In this document: piece by piece, positions 46,459-55,764 of the stretch | Layout: every line of letters starts with the position of its first letter | Position numbering within the stretch: position 1 is the first letter of the stretch | Assembly (NCBI RefSeq): GCF_002077945.1 | Contig: NZ_LVYD01000044.1 | Span: 124,001 to 188,000 of the forward strand | Reading direction: 5' to 3' | Source: Niastella vici | Lineage (GTDB): Bacteria; Bacteroidota; Bacteroidia; Chitinophagales; Chitinophagaceae | DNA length: 64,000 bases | The notes under the pieces: model-generated | Seen by the model: only the letters and a program-made list of their open reading frames with translations | The model's database searches: none | What the model was told of the DNA's origin: nothing | Position numbers and translations under genes: made by a program

Positions 46459-48540
46459 GTGAAAAATATTCTTAAGGATACAAAACAGCTTTTAAAAATT
46501 GCACTTACTGATATCAGGCTTAAAAATGATGGAAAGAAATATGTTGATCGATTATGTGAGGCTATTGCCTATCATGACCATCGTTACTATGTGCTGAACG
46601 ATCCGGTAATTTCAGATGCTGAGTATGACAGACTTTTCGATCTGTTGAAAAAAATAGAAAAGAAGTGGCCGGAATTGGTTTTCCCAACATCGCCCACACA
46701 GCGTATTGGCGAAAAGTTAACAGGAGCTTTTAAGGAAGTAGCCCATTTAACTCCGATGCTTTCGCTTGACAGTTCTTATGATATGAAGGCATTCAAAGAT
46801 TTTGATGCAAGGGTTAAGAAAAATGCGCGAAGAACAAACATCATGTATACCATTGAACCGAAGCTGGATGGGGCTGGTATCTCTTTAGTATATGAGGGCG
46901 ATTACCTGGTAAAAGGTGCAACCAGAGGGGATGGTATAAGGGGAGAGGATATTACCAATAATCTTCGGACACTACGATCCATCCCTTTAAAAGCCGCATT
47001 TTCCACTTATAATATCCATAAGGTGGAGATCAGGGGTGAAGTAGTTATCAAAAAGGAAAGCTTCAAAAAACTTAACCGTCATAGAAAAGAGGCGGGGCTT
47101 CAATTATTTGCCAATCCAAGGAATGCGGCAGCAGGTTCCTTGCGCTTGCAGAATCCTGAAGAAGTGTCGGGGCGGAATTTAACTGCCTGGCTGTATCAGA
47201 TCAGTTATGCAGTAAATAAAGAAGGGATGGATGTGCTGGCAAACCAGATTTGTAGCCATGAAAGCGCCATCCATTTGCTACAATCGCTTGGTTTTAAAAC
47301 ACCTGATATACAAAAAGCCAGTTCTGTAAAAGATATTTTGGCAATTTGTGATCAATGGAATGCTGTAAGAGATGAATATCCCTATGAAATTGATGGATTG
47401 GTTATTAAAGTAAATGACTTTGCTGAATATAAAAAACTTGGTTTTACTGCACACCATCCGCGATGGGCAATGGCCATTAAATTTGCGGCGAGGCAGGCTA
47501 CAACAACACTCACCGGCATCGATTTTCAGGTGGGCAGAACCGGCGCTATAACACCGGTGGCCGTGCTTGAACCGGTTTATGTAGGTGGCGTTACGATCAC
47601 TTCAGCTTCTTTGCATAATGAAGACTTTATCCATAATAAAGACATTCGATTGCAAGATATGGTTATAGTACAAAGGGCAGGCGATGTTATCCCTTATATA
47701 GTAAAGCCTGTTAAGGAAAGCCGGTCTGGTAAATCCCAACCAATTAAATTCCCCAAAAAATGTCCATCATGCCATGCCAGGATAATAAGACAGGAAGGAG
47801 AAAGCGTTTGGCGATGTATAAATGTAAATTGCCCGGCCCAGGTTAAGCGACGTATTCAGCATTTTGCATCCAAACATGGAATGGATATAGCAGGATTAGG
47901 TGTGAAGACCGTGGATCGCCTCTTTAGCGCTAATCTTATTCGCTGTATACCAGACATTTATCATATGGATCTTCATAGAATTAAAGCTGTAGCCGGTTTC
48001 GGGGATCAATCTGCCAGCAATCTGCTGAATGTTGTGGAAGCGTCTAAAAGCCGTTCTTTGTGGCGTTTGATCAATAGTCTCGGAATCCACTATGTTGGAG
48101 AACGAACCGCTCATACCCTGGCAGATGCAGTCGCTTGTGTAACTGATATTGGCAATATGAAAAAGAAAGAATTAGAGGCATTGCCAGATATTGGTGATAA
48201 AGTAGCGGCTAGTATATATGCTTTTTTTAAACAGCGGGAGAATGTAAAAATGATCCGGGAATTAAAAAAAGCCGGCGTTAAGGTGTGCAATAAGCAAAGT
48301 AGAAGCAATGCCAAATTTTCCGGTCTCACATTTGCGTTTACGGGTGTGTTGAAAAAATATACGCGTGAAAAGGCAAGAGACACCGTTGAGCAGTTTGGTG
48401 GAAGAACTGTTGACAATATATCATCCAAAGTAAACTATTTGGTGGCGGGTAAAAATCCGGGTTCAAAACTTAAAGAAGCCCGTAAAGAAGGCCGGCTGAA
48501 GATCATTGATGAAAATAAATTTCAGAAAATGATCAGGTAA
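46459..48540 (+). CDS. ligA: NAD-dependent DNA ligase
   Basis: 693 residues from a GTG start. The Ia domain begins YHDHRYYVLNDPVISDAEYD. The adenylation motif is EPKLDGAGISL with the nucleophile Lys, followed by ATRGDGIRGEDITNNLRT. The four-Cys zinc finger (CPSCHARI...CINVNCPA), helix-hairpin-helix region and a C-terminal BRCT domain (FAFTGVLKKYTREKARDTVE) are all present, so it is full length. Placement in the stress operon rather than with replication genes suggests a second, repair-dedicated ligase; a housekeeping copy elsewhere is expected but not visible. Confidence 0.93.
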   Translation: MKNILKDTKQLLKIALTDIRLKNDGKKYVDRLCEAIAYHDHRYYVLNDPVISDAEYDRLFDLLKKIEKKWPELVFPTSPTQRIGEKLTGAFKEVAHLTPMLSLDSSYDMKAFKDFDARVKKNARRTNIMYTIEPKLDGAGISLVYEGDYLVKGATRGDGIRGEDITNNLRTLRSIPLKAAFSTYNIHKVEIRGEVVIKKESFKKLNRHRKEAGLQLFANPRNAAAGSLRLQNPEEVSGRNLTAWLYQISYAVNKEGMDVLANQICSHESAIHLLQSLGFKTPDIQKASSVKDILAICDQWNAVRDEYPYEIDGLVIKVNDFAEYKKLGFTAHHPRWAMAIKFAARQATTTLTGIDFQVGRTGAITPVAVLEPVYVGGVTITSASLHNEDFIHNKDIRLQDMVIVQRAGDVIPYIVKPVKESRSGKSQPIKFPKKCPSCHARIIRQEGESVWRCINVNCPAQVKRRIQHFASKHGMDIAGLGVKTVDRLFSANLIRCIPDIYHMDLHRIKAVAGFGDQSASNLLNVVEASKSRSLWRLINSLGIHYVGERTAHTLADAVACVTDIGNMKKKELEALPDIGDKVAASIYAFFKQRENVKMIRELKKAGVKVCNKQSRSNAKFSGLTFAFTGVLKKYTREKARDTVEQFGGRTVDNISSKVNYLVAGKNPGSKLKEARKEGRLKIIDENKFQKMIR

Positions 48541-48592
48541 AGAATGATAAACAATTAAGAGTGCAATTAACTATTTGTACAAATTTTAAACC

Positions 48593-49372
48593 TTGAAAGT
48601 TATTTCACATTTACTTGAAACAGCAAAATATGCGGTGCTGGAGGCTGGCAAAGTAATCATGGAAGTTTATGGGTCGGCCGAATATAGAACAGAAATAAAA
48701 CCAGATGAAACGCCGGTAACAACAGCAGACAGGCTTTCGCATGCGGTTATCACCAAATATCTTGAAACAACAGATCTGCCTGTATTATCTGAAGAAGGAA
48801 TGCATATCGATTTCCGGGAAAGGTGCAACTGGGAATATTTCTGGCTGATAGATCCGCTTGATGGCACCAAAGAATTCATAAATAAAAATGGTGAGTTTAC
48901 TATAAATATTGCATTAGTATCAAAAAATAAACCGGTAGCAGGTGTGATTTATGCGCCCTGCAGGGATGCTTTGTTTTTAGGTTGTGAAGAAACCGGTGTG
49001 TCTAAGTATGAAAATGGCAATCAAATTGAATTTGAACCATTAAAAGAAAGGCGCCGGTTCCAGGACCTGTTGAATAAGGGTGAAATAACCGTTGTTGTAT
49101 CCAGATCGCACTTTTCGGCTGAAACAAAAGAGTTCCTCAAACAGTTTTCCAATGTTACGCTTACAACATTGGGCAGCTCACTAAAGTTTATGTTGCTTTT
49201 GGAAAGCAACGCGGATATTTATCCCCGGTTAGGACGAACTATGGAATGGGACACCGCGGCAGCTCATGCCATTTTAAATGCTTCAAACAGAGGCATATAC
49301 CATATGGATTTAAAGTCGGAACTAAGCTATAATAAACCTGATCTTACAAATTCGTTCTTTGTTGCATTTTAG
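48593..49372 (+). CDS. cysQ: 3'(2'),5'-bisphosphate nucleotidase CysQ
   Basis: 259 residues from a TTG start 52 bp after ligA. Inositol-monophosphatase fold with metal motifs EEG (LPVLSEEGMH), DPLDGTKEF and WDTAAAHAIL. It removes the 3'-phosphate of PAP from sulfate assimilation or CoA transfer; PAP is also released by phosphopantetheinyl transfer. A degraded partial copy lies 5 kb upstream, and a nicotinamidase remnant starts at its stop codon, so this end of the operon has been rearranged. Confidence 0.88.
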   Translation: MKVISHLLETAKYAVLEAGKVIMEVYGSAEYRTEIKPDETPVTTADRLSHAVITKYLETTDLPVLSEEGMHIDFRERCNWEYFWLIDPLDGTKEFINKNGEFTINIALVSKNKPVAGVIYAPCRDALFLGCEETGVSKYENGNQIEFEPLKERRRFQDLLNKGEITVVVSRSHFSAETKEFLKQFSNVTLTTLGSSLKFMLLLESNADIYPRLGRTMEWDTAAAHAILNASNRGIYHMDLKSELSYNKPDLTNSFFVAF

Positions 49373-49374
49373 AT

Positions 49375-49485
49375 TTGCGTGAAAAAAACGTAGATGTTTT
49401 GTGTCTCGTGGGGCTTGCCGGCGATGTATGCGTTTATGCAACGGCGATGGACAGGAAGGGTGATCCGGAGCTCGGAATTCCATAA
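49375..49485 (+). pseudogene. Nicotinamidase/isochorismatase-family remnant
   Basis: The frame after the cysQ stop reads LREKNVDVLCLVGLAGDVCV then YATAMDRKGD, to a TAA at 49483. This matches the catalytic-Cys block of PncA-type amidases (VVGLATDYCVKATALDA). Only ~25 residues survive, with no start and neither the Asp nor the Lys catalytic part. Confidence 0.65.
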
Positions 49486-49525
49486 AATCGCCCACCTTTA
49501 AGATCGCGTTTATATAGTCACTAAA

Positions 49526-49909
49526 CTATACTGCCCATTTCCCTTTTAATTGCCAGGAGAGCAATACTATAAGTAAACTGCAAATCAAATAAGTGAGATA
49601 TAACCAGGGCATTGCCTGTAAAATGATCGAATGGATAACAACCCATGTGATCATCAATAGTCCGCTCACCAATGACCAGCTATATTGTGTTCTGCTATGT
49701 TGCTTACTATTAAGAAGGGCGGCCAGGTTTGTGCTGCCGGTTATGATAAATATTACGCCTGGTACTACAAAGATCTTTGAATGAGCAGGCTGAAAAAAAT
49801 CTATTGGCAAATCATAAACAGTCAGTACAGGATATGCTATCAATAGCAAACCGATAAAAGTGGAAGTCAGGCCGGTAAATGCCAGGAGTATAATAAGCAA
49901 TGTGCGCAT
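49526..49909 (-). CDS. Four-helix membrane protein of unknown function
   Basis: 127 residues with four hydrophobic stretches (~4-26, 45-66, 78-97, 101-120) and few charged residues. I recognise no family. It has one of the best promoters in the set: box 49973-49984 and an exact -7 at 34 nt. It is therefore probably a regulon member, transcribed away from PolX. Confidence 0.7.
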   Translation of the reverse strand: MRTLLIILLAFTGLTSTFIGLLLIAYPVLTVYDLPIDFFQPAHSKIFVVPGVIFIITGSTNLAALLNSKQHSRTQYSWSLVSGLLMITWVVIHSIILQAMPWLYLTYLICSLLIVLLSWQLKGKWAV

Positions 49910-49940
49910 AAAAATATAGATTTTGATAACGAATTGTATC

Positions 49941-50037
49941 CAAATCTATGTTTATTAATATACCTGAATCAATGATCACTGTCATGAACCATTTTGATTA
50001 TTCTCAATAGCAGGAAGGGATATTTACTGTTAATTTG
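49941..50037. promoter_or_regulatory. Shared Crp/Fnr-type box between the membrane protein and polX
   Basis: AATGATCACTGTCATG (49971-49986) serves two directions. Minus: TAGATTTG (49941-49948), exact TAnnTTTG, 34 nt from the box centre. Plus: TTAATTTG (50030-50037), 55 nt away, about two helical turns further. The second PolX gene at the right edge has the same plus arrangement. Confidence 0.68.
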
Positions 50038-50053
50038 GTTAAACTAAAGATGT

Positions 50054-51841
50054 ATGGGCACAATCAGTAACCAGGCGTACATGAGTTCCAACCTTACATT
50101 GGGAGACATGCTGCATGAAATTGCCTCCTGTTACCGTTATCTGGGCAGCGACTACCGTTTCAAGGTGATGGCTTATACGGCTGCTGCCCGAACATTACAC
50201 GGGCTGAATATAGATATTGCATCGTATGTAAAGAGAGGTGCTGAGTTGAGGAAATTAAGAGGTATTGATGAAGATATAGCCCTGGAAATAATGCAGTACC
50301 TGAGGACCGGAAAGATCAAAACTTACGAAAGGCTTAAAAAAAAGGTTCCTTTGGGTTTGCTTGAATTAATGGATGTTAAGGGATTTGGTCCGGTAACAAT
50401 AAAAACTATACATGAAAAATTGCATGTTAACACCCGGAATGAAATGAAAATAGCCTTGTTGTCGGGTAGACTGGAATCTTTTGAAGGAATGGGCCAGAGA
50501 AAGATCGAAAACATGAAACGTGGTTTAAAATTATTCAAGGAGGTCCATTCACAATTACAATTATGGGATGCTATTTCTATTGGGTCGGATGTATTGAAAC
50601 AGTTGCTGGCATTACCCGGTGTGAAGAATGCGGTCATATGTGGCAGCCTTCGAAGGAATAAAGAAACCATAGCAGACATTGACATAATAGTTATGGCCCG
50701 CAGAAAATACTGGGAAAAGATCAGTCAAACATTTTGTGATCTTCCATTTGTGCATAGAGTGATTGTTGCCGGAGGAAAAAGAATAAGTGTGTTATTAAAG
50801 AACCATAATACCCAGGTGGATATTCAATTGGTGCATGAGCATGAATATGGCGCAGCCCTGTTATTATTAACCGGTTCAAAAGAACATAGCATTGCCTTGA
50901 AAAAATGGGCTGATAATAAAGGGTTTTTGTTAAATGAAAATGGCGTTTTTGATGCGGGAACAGGTAAATGGCTTGCCGGAACGAACGAAGAAGAAATTTA
51001 CCGGCTATTGGGATTGCAGTTTATTCCTCCTGAGCTCAGAGAGGATAAGGGTGAAATTGAAAAAGCTGCCAAGCACCGGTTGCCATTGCTGGTTGAAGAA
51101 AATGATATCAGAGGTGATATGCAGGTACATAGTTCCTGGAGTAACAATGAAGAAGAAATTGAGACAATAGCCCGTCATGTGCGCAGGGTATACCCGCAAT
51201 ATGAATATATTGTTATTACTGATTGCTTATCCGGCCAGCTTGGGACAGGCGGCTTGCAACCGGAAGAGTTTATTAACCAGTTTGCGGAAATTGACATGGT
51301 GAATAAAGCCCTGGGACAGCAATTTGTGAAGAAAGGCGTGGATGTACATATTCTTGAAGATGGTTCACTGAATTTGCAGGACAATATATTGCAACAATTT
51401 GAATGGGTAACGGCTTCCATTGTCAGTGGTTTTGATAAAGATAACACCGGGCGGTTGATAAAAGCCTGTGAAAATCCTAATGTGCATTGCCTGAATCATC
51501 CCAGTGGCAGGTTGATTGGAAAAAGGGATGCCTGGACCGTGAATTGGAAAAAATTAATTGAAAAGGCTGCTTCTACAGGCACCTGCATGGCGATAAACGC
51601 TCAGCCTGACCGGCTTGATTTGAAAGATGAGTTGGTAAAGGCTGCCATTGACAAAGGGGTAAAAATTTGTATCGGTACCGGTGCCCGCGATCTTAATCAA
51701 TTTGATCTTATGTCAACAGGAGTCGCTGTGGCAAGAAGAGGATGGTGTACTAAAGAGAATATATTGAATACCTGTTCCTGGAAAGAGGTGGAATATTTTA
51801 AGCAATATAAGCAAAGCATTATGTGCAATACTGGTATTTAA
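50054..51841 (+). CDS. polX: Family X DNA polymerase with degenerate PHP domain
   Basis: 595 residues. The N-terminal 8-kDa and helix-hairpin-helix part (ASCYRYLGSDYRFKVMAY) leads to a palm with GSLRRNKETIADIDIIV, plus VDIQLVHEHEY as third carboxylate, so polymerase residues are intact. The C-terminal PHP domain (~350-590) is recognisable from EENDIRGDMQVHSSWSNN and NAQPDRLDLKDELVKAA. Its metal ligands are changed: DLHVH is DMQVH, ITDH is ITDC and DAH is GAR. The 3'-5' exonuclease is probably lost. It is a gap-filling repair enzyme, fitting the ligase 2 kb upstream. Confidence 0.9.
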   Translation: MGTISNQAYMSSNLTLGDMLHEIASCYRYLGSDYRFKVMAYTAAARTLHGLNIDIASYVKRGAELRKLRGIDEDIALEIMQYLRTGKIKTYERLKKKVPLGLLELMDVKGFGPVTIKTIHEKLHVNTRNEMKIALLSGRLESFEGMGQRKIENMKRGLKLFKEVHSQLQLWDAISIGSDVLKQLLALPGVKNAVICGSLRRNKETIADIDIIVMARRKYWEKISQTFCDLPFVHRVIVAGGKRISVLLKNHNTQVDIQLVHEHEYGAALLLLTGSKEHSIALKKWADNKGFLLNENGVFDAGTGKWLAGTNEEEIYRLLGLQFIPPELREDKGEIEKAAKHRLPLLVEENDIRGDMQVHSSWSNNEEEIETIARHVRRVYPQYEYIVITDCLSGQLGTGGLQPEEFINQFAEIDMVNKALGQQFVKKGVDVHILEDGSLNLQDNILQQFEWVTASIVSGFDKDNTGRLIKACENPNVHCLNHPSGRLIGKRDAWTVNWKKLIEKAASTGTCMAINAQPDRLDLKDELVKAAIDKGVKICIGTGARDLNQFDLMSTGVAVARRGWCTKENILNTCSWKEVEYFKQYKQSIMCNTGI

Positions 51842-51896
51842 CGGTATGTTTTTCCTGTTCATTTTTCATTGTTAATAGGTAAAGATCAGTTCGTTC

Positions 51897-51941
51897 TATG
51901 ATGCCCATCATTTTAAAACGCCTGTAATACTTGTATTTTAG
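51897..51941 (+). promoter_or_regulatory. Crp/Fnr-type box and -7 element of the acsA-pdh operon
   Basis: ATGATGCCCATCAT (51898-51911) is a perfect palindrome containing TGAnnnnnnTCA (51899-51910). TATTTTAG (51934-51941) is a near -7 match, 33 nt centre to centre and 17 nt before the ATG. Confidence 0.6.
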
Positions 51942-51958
51942 GGATATAAATATTTATA

Positions 51959-53698
51959 ATGGCCGGAAGTTTTGAAATACAGCAACGCGCTGTTTTGCAT
52001 AATCTGCAGCAATACGAATCGGTGTACAAGGCCTTCAGCTGGGAACAGGCAAGAGCTGAATTGGTCGGACTGCCCATGAATAATGGATTAAATATAGCTT
52101 TTGAAGCGATAGATCGCCATGCTGTGGGAGAGGAAGGTAATACAGTGGCTATTAGATGGATACGGAAAGACCGGAGTATAAAGGATTTCTCATACATCAG
52201 TTTGCAGCATCTTAGTTCACGGTTTGCGAATGTACTGGTTAGTCTGGGTATAAAAAAGGGGGACAGGATATTCTCATTGGCAGGGCGGATCCCTGAATTG
52301 TACATAACTGCACTCGGCACCCTGAAAACAACGGCAGTATTTTGTCCTTTGTTCTCCGTATTTGGACCAGAGCCCGTATTTCAACGGTTAAACCGGGGCG
52401 ATGCCAAAGTATTGGTTACAACCCGTTCATTATATGAAAAAAAAGTAAGGCAACTGCTTGACAGGCTGCCTATGCTTCAGTTTGTTTTACTAATTGATGC
52501 AGACGCTCATATTGATAGTAAAGTTTTATCATTTCCCCGGTTGTTGGAAGACGCGTATGAGGAATTCTTCATTCCGCCTACCGGGCCGGAGGACCCTGCG
52601 TTATTACATTTTACCAGCGGCACAACCGGCATGCCTAAAGGGGCGCTGCATGTGCATAATGCAGTATTAATGCATTATATAACTGCCAAATACGTGCTGG
52701 ATTTGCAAAAAGGAGATACTTTCTGGTGTACAGCAGATCCCGGTTGGGTAACCGGAACATCGTATGGCATTATTGCTCCATTGGTATGCGGGGTAACGAA
52801 TGTCATAGATGAAGAAGAGTTTGACGCTGTGAGATGGTATTCAATCCTGGAGGAGCATAAAGTGAATGTATGGTATACGGCGCCCACTGCCATCCGGCGG
52901 CTGATGCGAATGAATATCAAGCCTCGTTCTGTTTATAACCTCGACCGGCTTCGGCTGATATGCAGTGTGGGCGAACCGTTGCATGCAGAAGCAGTGATCT
53001 GGGGCGGGGAAACGTTTGGGATGCCCATACTGGATAACTGGTGGCAAACGGAAACGGGAGGCATCATGATCGCTAATTATCCTTCAATGAAAGTAAAGCC
53101 TGGTTCAATGGGAAAACCGTTACCTGGCGTTGAAGCCGCCATTGCCGCTGTGAGCGGCTCGTCTATTGAGTTGATCACAGAGCCCGGGAAACAGGGGCAG
53201 CTTGTATTAAAGAAAGGATGGCCTTCCATGTTCCGTTCGTATTTGCATGATGAAGAAAGGTATAATAAGTGTTTCCGGGGCGATTGGTATGTCACCGGCG
53301 ATCTGGCAAAAAAGGATGCAGACGGGTATTACTGGTTTGTGGGACGGGCCGATGATATTATAAAAACATCGGGCCATATGGTAGGCCCTTTTGAAGTGGA
53401 AAGTACATTGATGCAGCATGTGAGTGTGGCCGAAGCTGCTGTTATCGGGAAACCCGATCCGGTGATCGGTGAAATGGTGAAAGCATTCATTGTATTAAAA
53501 CCGGGATTCACCGGAAATGAAAAAGTAATGCTGGATATAATGGGTTTTGCCCGGCAGAAACTGGGGCCGGCAGTAGCTCCTAAAGAAATTGATTTTGTAA
53601 ACGAACTGCCTAAAACGAAAAGCGGAAAAATATTAAGACGGTTGCTAAAAGCCCGTGAGCTTGGATTGCCGGAAGGAGATATTTCAACACTTGAATAA
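51959..53698 (+). CDS. acsA: Acetyl-CoA synthetase-like acyl-CoA synthetase (AcsA type)
   Basis: 579 residues, close to the length of Bacillus AcsA. AMP-binding motifs are [44 protein letters not shown] and the hinge [16 protein letters not shown]. The catalytic Lys is in [15 protein letters not shown], and the tail [13 protein letters not shown] resembles AcsA. It activates acetate or a short acid to the CoA ester. It is the first gene of a six-gene operon with the pyruvate-dehydrogenase-like genes, so both inputs to acetyl-CoA are co-controlled. Confidence 0.87.
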   Translation: MAGSFEIQQRAVLHNLQQYESVYKAFSWEQARAELVGLPMNNGLNIAFEAIDRHAVGEEGNTVAIRWIRKDRSIKDFSYISLQHLSSRFANVLVSLGIKKGDRIFSLAGRIPELYITALGTLKTTAVFCPLFSVFGPEPVFQRLNRGDAKVLVTTRSLYEKKVRQLLDRLPMLQFVLLIDADAHIDSKVLSFPRLLEDAYEEFFIPPTGPEDPALLHFTSGTTGMPKGALHVHNAVLMHYITAKYVLDLQKGDTFWCTADPGWVTGTSYGIIAPLVCGVTNVIDEEEFDAVRWYSILEEHKVNVWYTAPTAIRRLMRMNIKPRSVYNLDRLRLICSVGEPLHAEAVIWGGETFGMPILDNWWQTETGGIMIANYPSMKVKPGSMGKPLPGVEAAIAAVSGSSIELITEPGKQGQLVLKKGWPSMFRSYLHDEERYNKCFRGDWYVTGDLAKKDADGYYWFVGRADDIIKTSGHMVGPFEVESTLMQHVSVAEAAVIGKPDPVIGEMVKAFIVLKPGFTGNEKVMLDIMGFARQKLGPAVAPKEIDFVNELPKTKSGKILRRLLKARELGLPEGDISTLE

Positions 53699-53708
53699 CA
53701 ATGTAAAA

Positions 53709-54716
53709 ATGTCGAACATAATAGAAATAAAACCTGTGCATACAATTGACCAGGTGCATGGTATGCAGCTGTTATACCAGATGATGCGGATCAGGCGGTT
53801 TGAAGAAAAATCGGCCGAAATGTATACCAAAACCCGGATTCGCGGGTTCCTTCATTTGTACATTGGAGAAGAAGCTGTTGCTGTGGGAGTGATGCAGGCC
53901 CTGGTTGCAGATGACAATATTTTAAGTACTTACCGCGAACATGGTCATGCACTGGCCCGCGGAATTGATGCACCGGTTATCATGGCTGAAATGTATGGGA
54001 AAATGCAGGGCTGCTGCCGGGGCCGGGGCGGATCGATGCATTTATTTGATGCAGGTAAAAAGTTTTATGGAGGCAACGCCATTGTTGCCGGCCATTTGCC
54101 CATTGCGGTAGGAATGGCGCTGGCTTCCAAAAAGCAAAATAAACAAAATATTACCTGTTGCTTTTTTGGTGATGGCGCCGTGGCTGAAGGCGCTTTTCAT
54201 GAGTCAATGAACCTGGCAGCATTATGGAGTGTACCCCTGCTAATGGTTTGTGAAAATAATTTATATGCTATGGGAACAGCGATCCGGTATTCGCATGCTG
54301 TACAGGAACTGGAGAAGAAAGGAGCGGCTTATGGAATAGGATCTGTTGCAGTGAATGGCATGGATGTATTGGAAGTGGAAAGAGCTGCCCGTGAGGCAGT
54401 GGAAAGAATACACACGACCGGCCGGCCCTTTTTTCTTGTTTGCAATACCTACCGGTTCCGGGCACACTCCATGTTTGACGCCGAATTGTACAGGGATAAA
54501 AGCGAGGTGGAGGAGTGGAAAAAGAAAGATCCCATTCAGGCCTTGCAAAAACAATTGCTGAACGAACAGCTGGTGACCGATGAAGATGTTCAAAGATTAA
54601 GTCATGAAATTGAACAGGAGGTGCAGGCGGCCGTTGATTTTGCTGAAGCCGGTACCTGGGAACCGGTGGAAGAGCTTTCCAGGTTTGTGTACAGCGACCA
54701 GCGAAAACCAGCATGA
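53709..54716 (+). CDS. pdhA: Pyruvate dehydrogenase-type E1 alpha subunit
   Basis: 335 residues from the ATG at 53709, 10 bp after acsA; the frame extends upstream into acsA without meaning. The TPP-binding motif is FGDGAVAEGAFHESMNLAAL...CENN. Substrate-side residues are in STYREHGHALARG and GRGGSMHLF, and the phosphorylation-loop region RFRAHSMFDAELYR is present. It forms a heterotetramer with the next gene. The match is to the separate alpha/beta E1 family; pyruvate is the likely but not proven substrate (acetoin or branched keto acids are alternatives). Confidence 0.88.
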   Translation: MSNIIEIKPVHTIDQVHGMQLLYQMMRIRRFEEKSAEMYTKTRIRGFLHLYIGEEAVAVGVMQALVADDNILSTYREHGHALARGIDAPVIMAEMYGKMQGCCRGRGGSMHLFDAGKKFYGGNAIVAGHLPIAVGMALASKKQNKQNITCCFFGDGAVAEGAFHESMNLAALWSVPLLMVCENNLYAMGTAIRYSHAVQELEKKGAAYGIGSVAVNGMDVLEVERAAREAVERIHTTGRPFFLVCNTYRFRAHSMFDAELYRDKSEVEEWKKKDPIQALQKQLLNEQLVTDEDVQRLSHEIEQEVQAAVDFAEAGTWEPVEELSRFVYSDQRKPA

Positions 54717-54768
54717 AGATAAATCGTCAGTGAAAACAGGGACTACCAGCTACTGTTGTTAATGTAAT

Positions 54769-55764
54769 ATGAATAGTAACGATACCATACTGATCACTTA
54801 CCGCGAAGCTTTGAAACAGGCTGTGAGAGAGGCATTGCATAAAGATGAAAAGGTGTTTTTAATGGGAGAGGATGTGGGCCGCTATGGCGGTGCTTTTGCA
54901 GTAAGTAAGGGCTTGTTGCAGGAATTTGGCCCTGAGCGGATCATGGATGTGCCATTATCGGAGAACGGATTTGTGGGCGCCGGTATTGGCGCCGCCCTGG
55001 GTGGCATGCGGCCCATTGTAGAAATAATGACCGTGAATTTCAGTCTCCTGGCCATGGATCAACTGGTGAATAATGCAGCAACGCTGTTACACATGTCGGG
55101 CGGACAGCTAAATGTACCTGTTGTAATTCGAATGAGCTGCGGAACAGGCAGGCAACTGGCAGCACAACATTCCCATAGCTGGGAACCCTTATTTGCTCAC
55201 ATACCCGGGTTGATCGTATTGTCGGCCGGTACCCATGAGGATGCCCGCCATATGCTGCCTATGGCTTTGCAAAGTGCTGATCCGGTCATCATCTTTGAAT
55301 ATACGGCCATGTTGAATATGGAAAAGGATATGCCCGGTAACACGAGTGATTTCAATATTAATAAGGCAATGGTCAGAAAACCGGGGAAAGATATTTCCAT
55401 CATTACATACGGCGCCGGTGTATACAAAGCACTGGATGCGGCAGCTGCATTGGCAACCATGGGCGTTGAAGCAGAAGTGGTAGACCTGCGCATATTGCGC
55501 CCGCTCGATAAAGACACTGCTTTTGAATCAGTAAGAAAAACACACCGGGCGCTACTGGTAGAAGAAGCCTGGGCTACTGTAAACATCTCTGCAGAGATCA
55601 GCGCCTGTATCATGGAAAATGTTTTTTATGAATTGGATCTGCCGGTACAGCGATTAGGTGGAGTAGAAGTGCCAATGCCTTATGCAAAACACCTGGAAGA
55701 CGCTTCCCTTCCCCAAAAAGAAGATATTGTTGAACGGGTGAAAAAGATGTTACAGCATGATTGA
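54769..55764 (+). CDS. pdhB: Pyruvate dehydrogenase-type E1 beta subunit
   Basis: 331 residues: [55 protein letters not shown] and the C-terminal half [18 protein letters not shown]. Usual length for the beta subunit. The tail [20 protein letters not shown] is typical. The stop overlaps the E2 start by 8 bp, indicating translational coupling. Confidence 0.9.
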   Translation: MNSNDTILITYREALKQAVREALHKDEKVFLMGEDVGRYGGAFAVSKGLLQEFGPERIMDVPLSENGFVGAGIGAALGGMRPIVEIMTVNFSLLAMDQLVNNAATLLHMSGGQLNVPVVIRMSCGTGRQLAAQHSHSWEPLFAHIPGLIVLSAGTHEDARHMLPMALQSADPVIIFEYTAMLNMEKDMPGNTSDFNINKAMVRKPGKDISIITYGAGVYKALDAAAALATMGVEAEVVDLRILRPLDKDTAFESVRKTHRALLVEEAWATVNISAEISACIMENVFYELDLPVQRLGGVEVPMPYAKHLEDASLPQKEDIVERVKKMLQHD

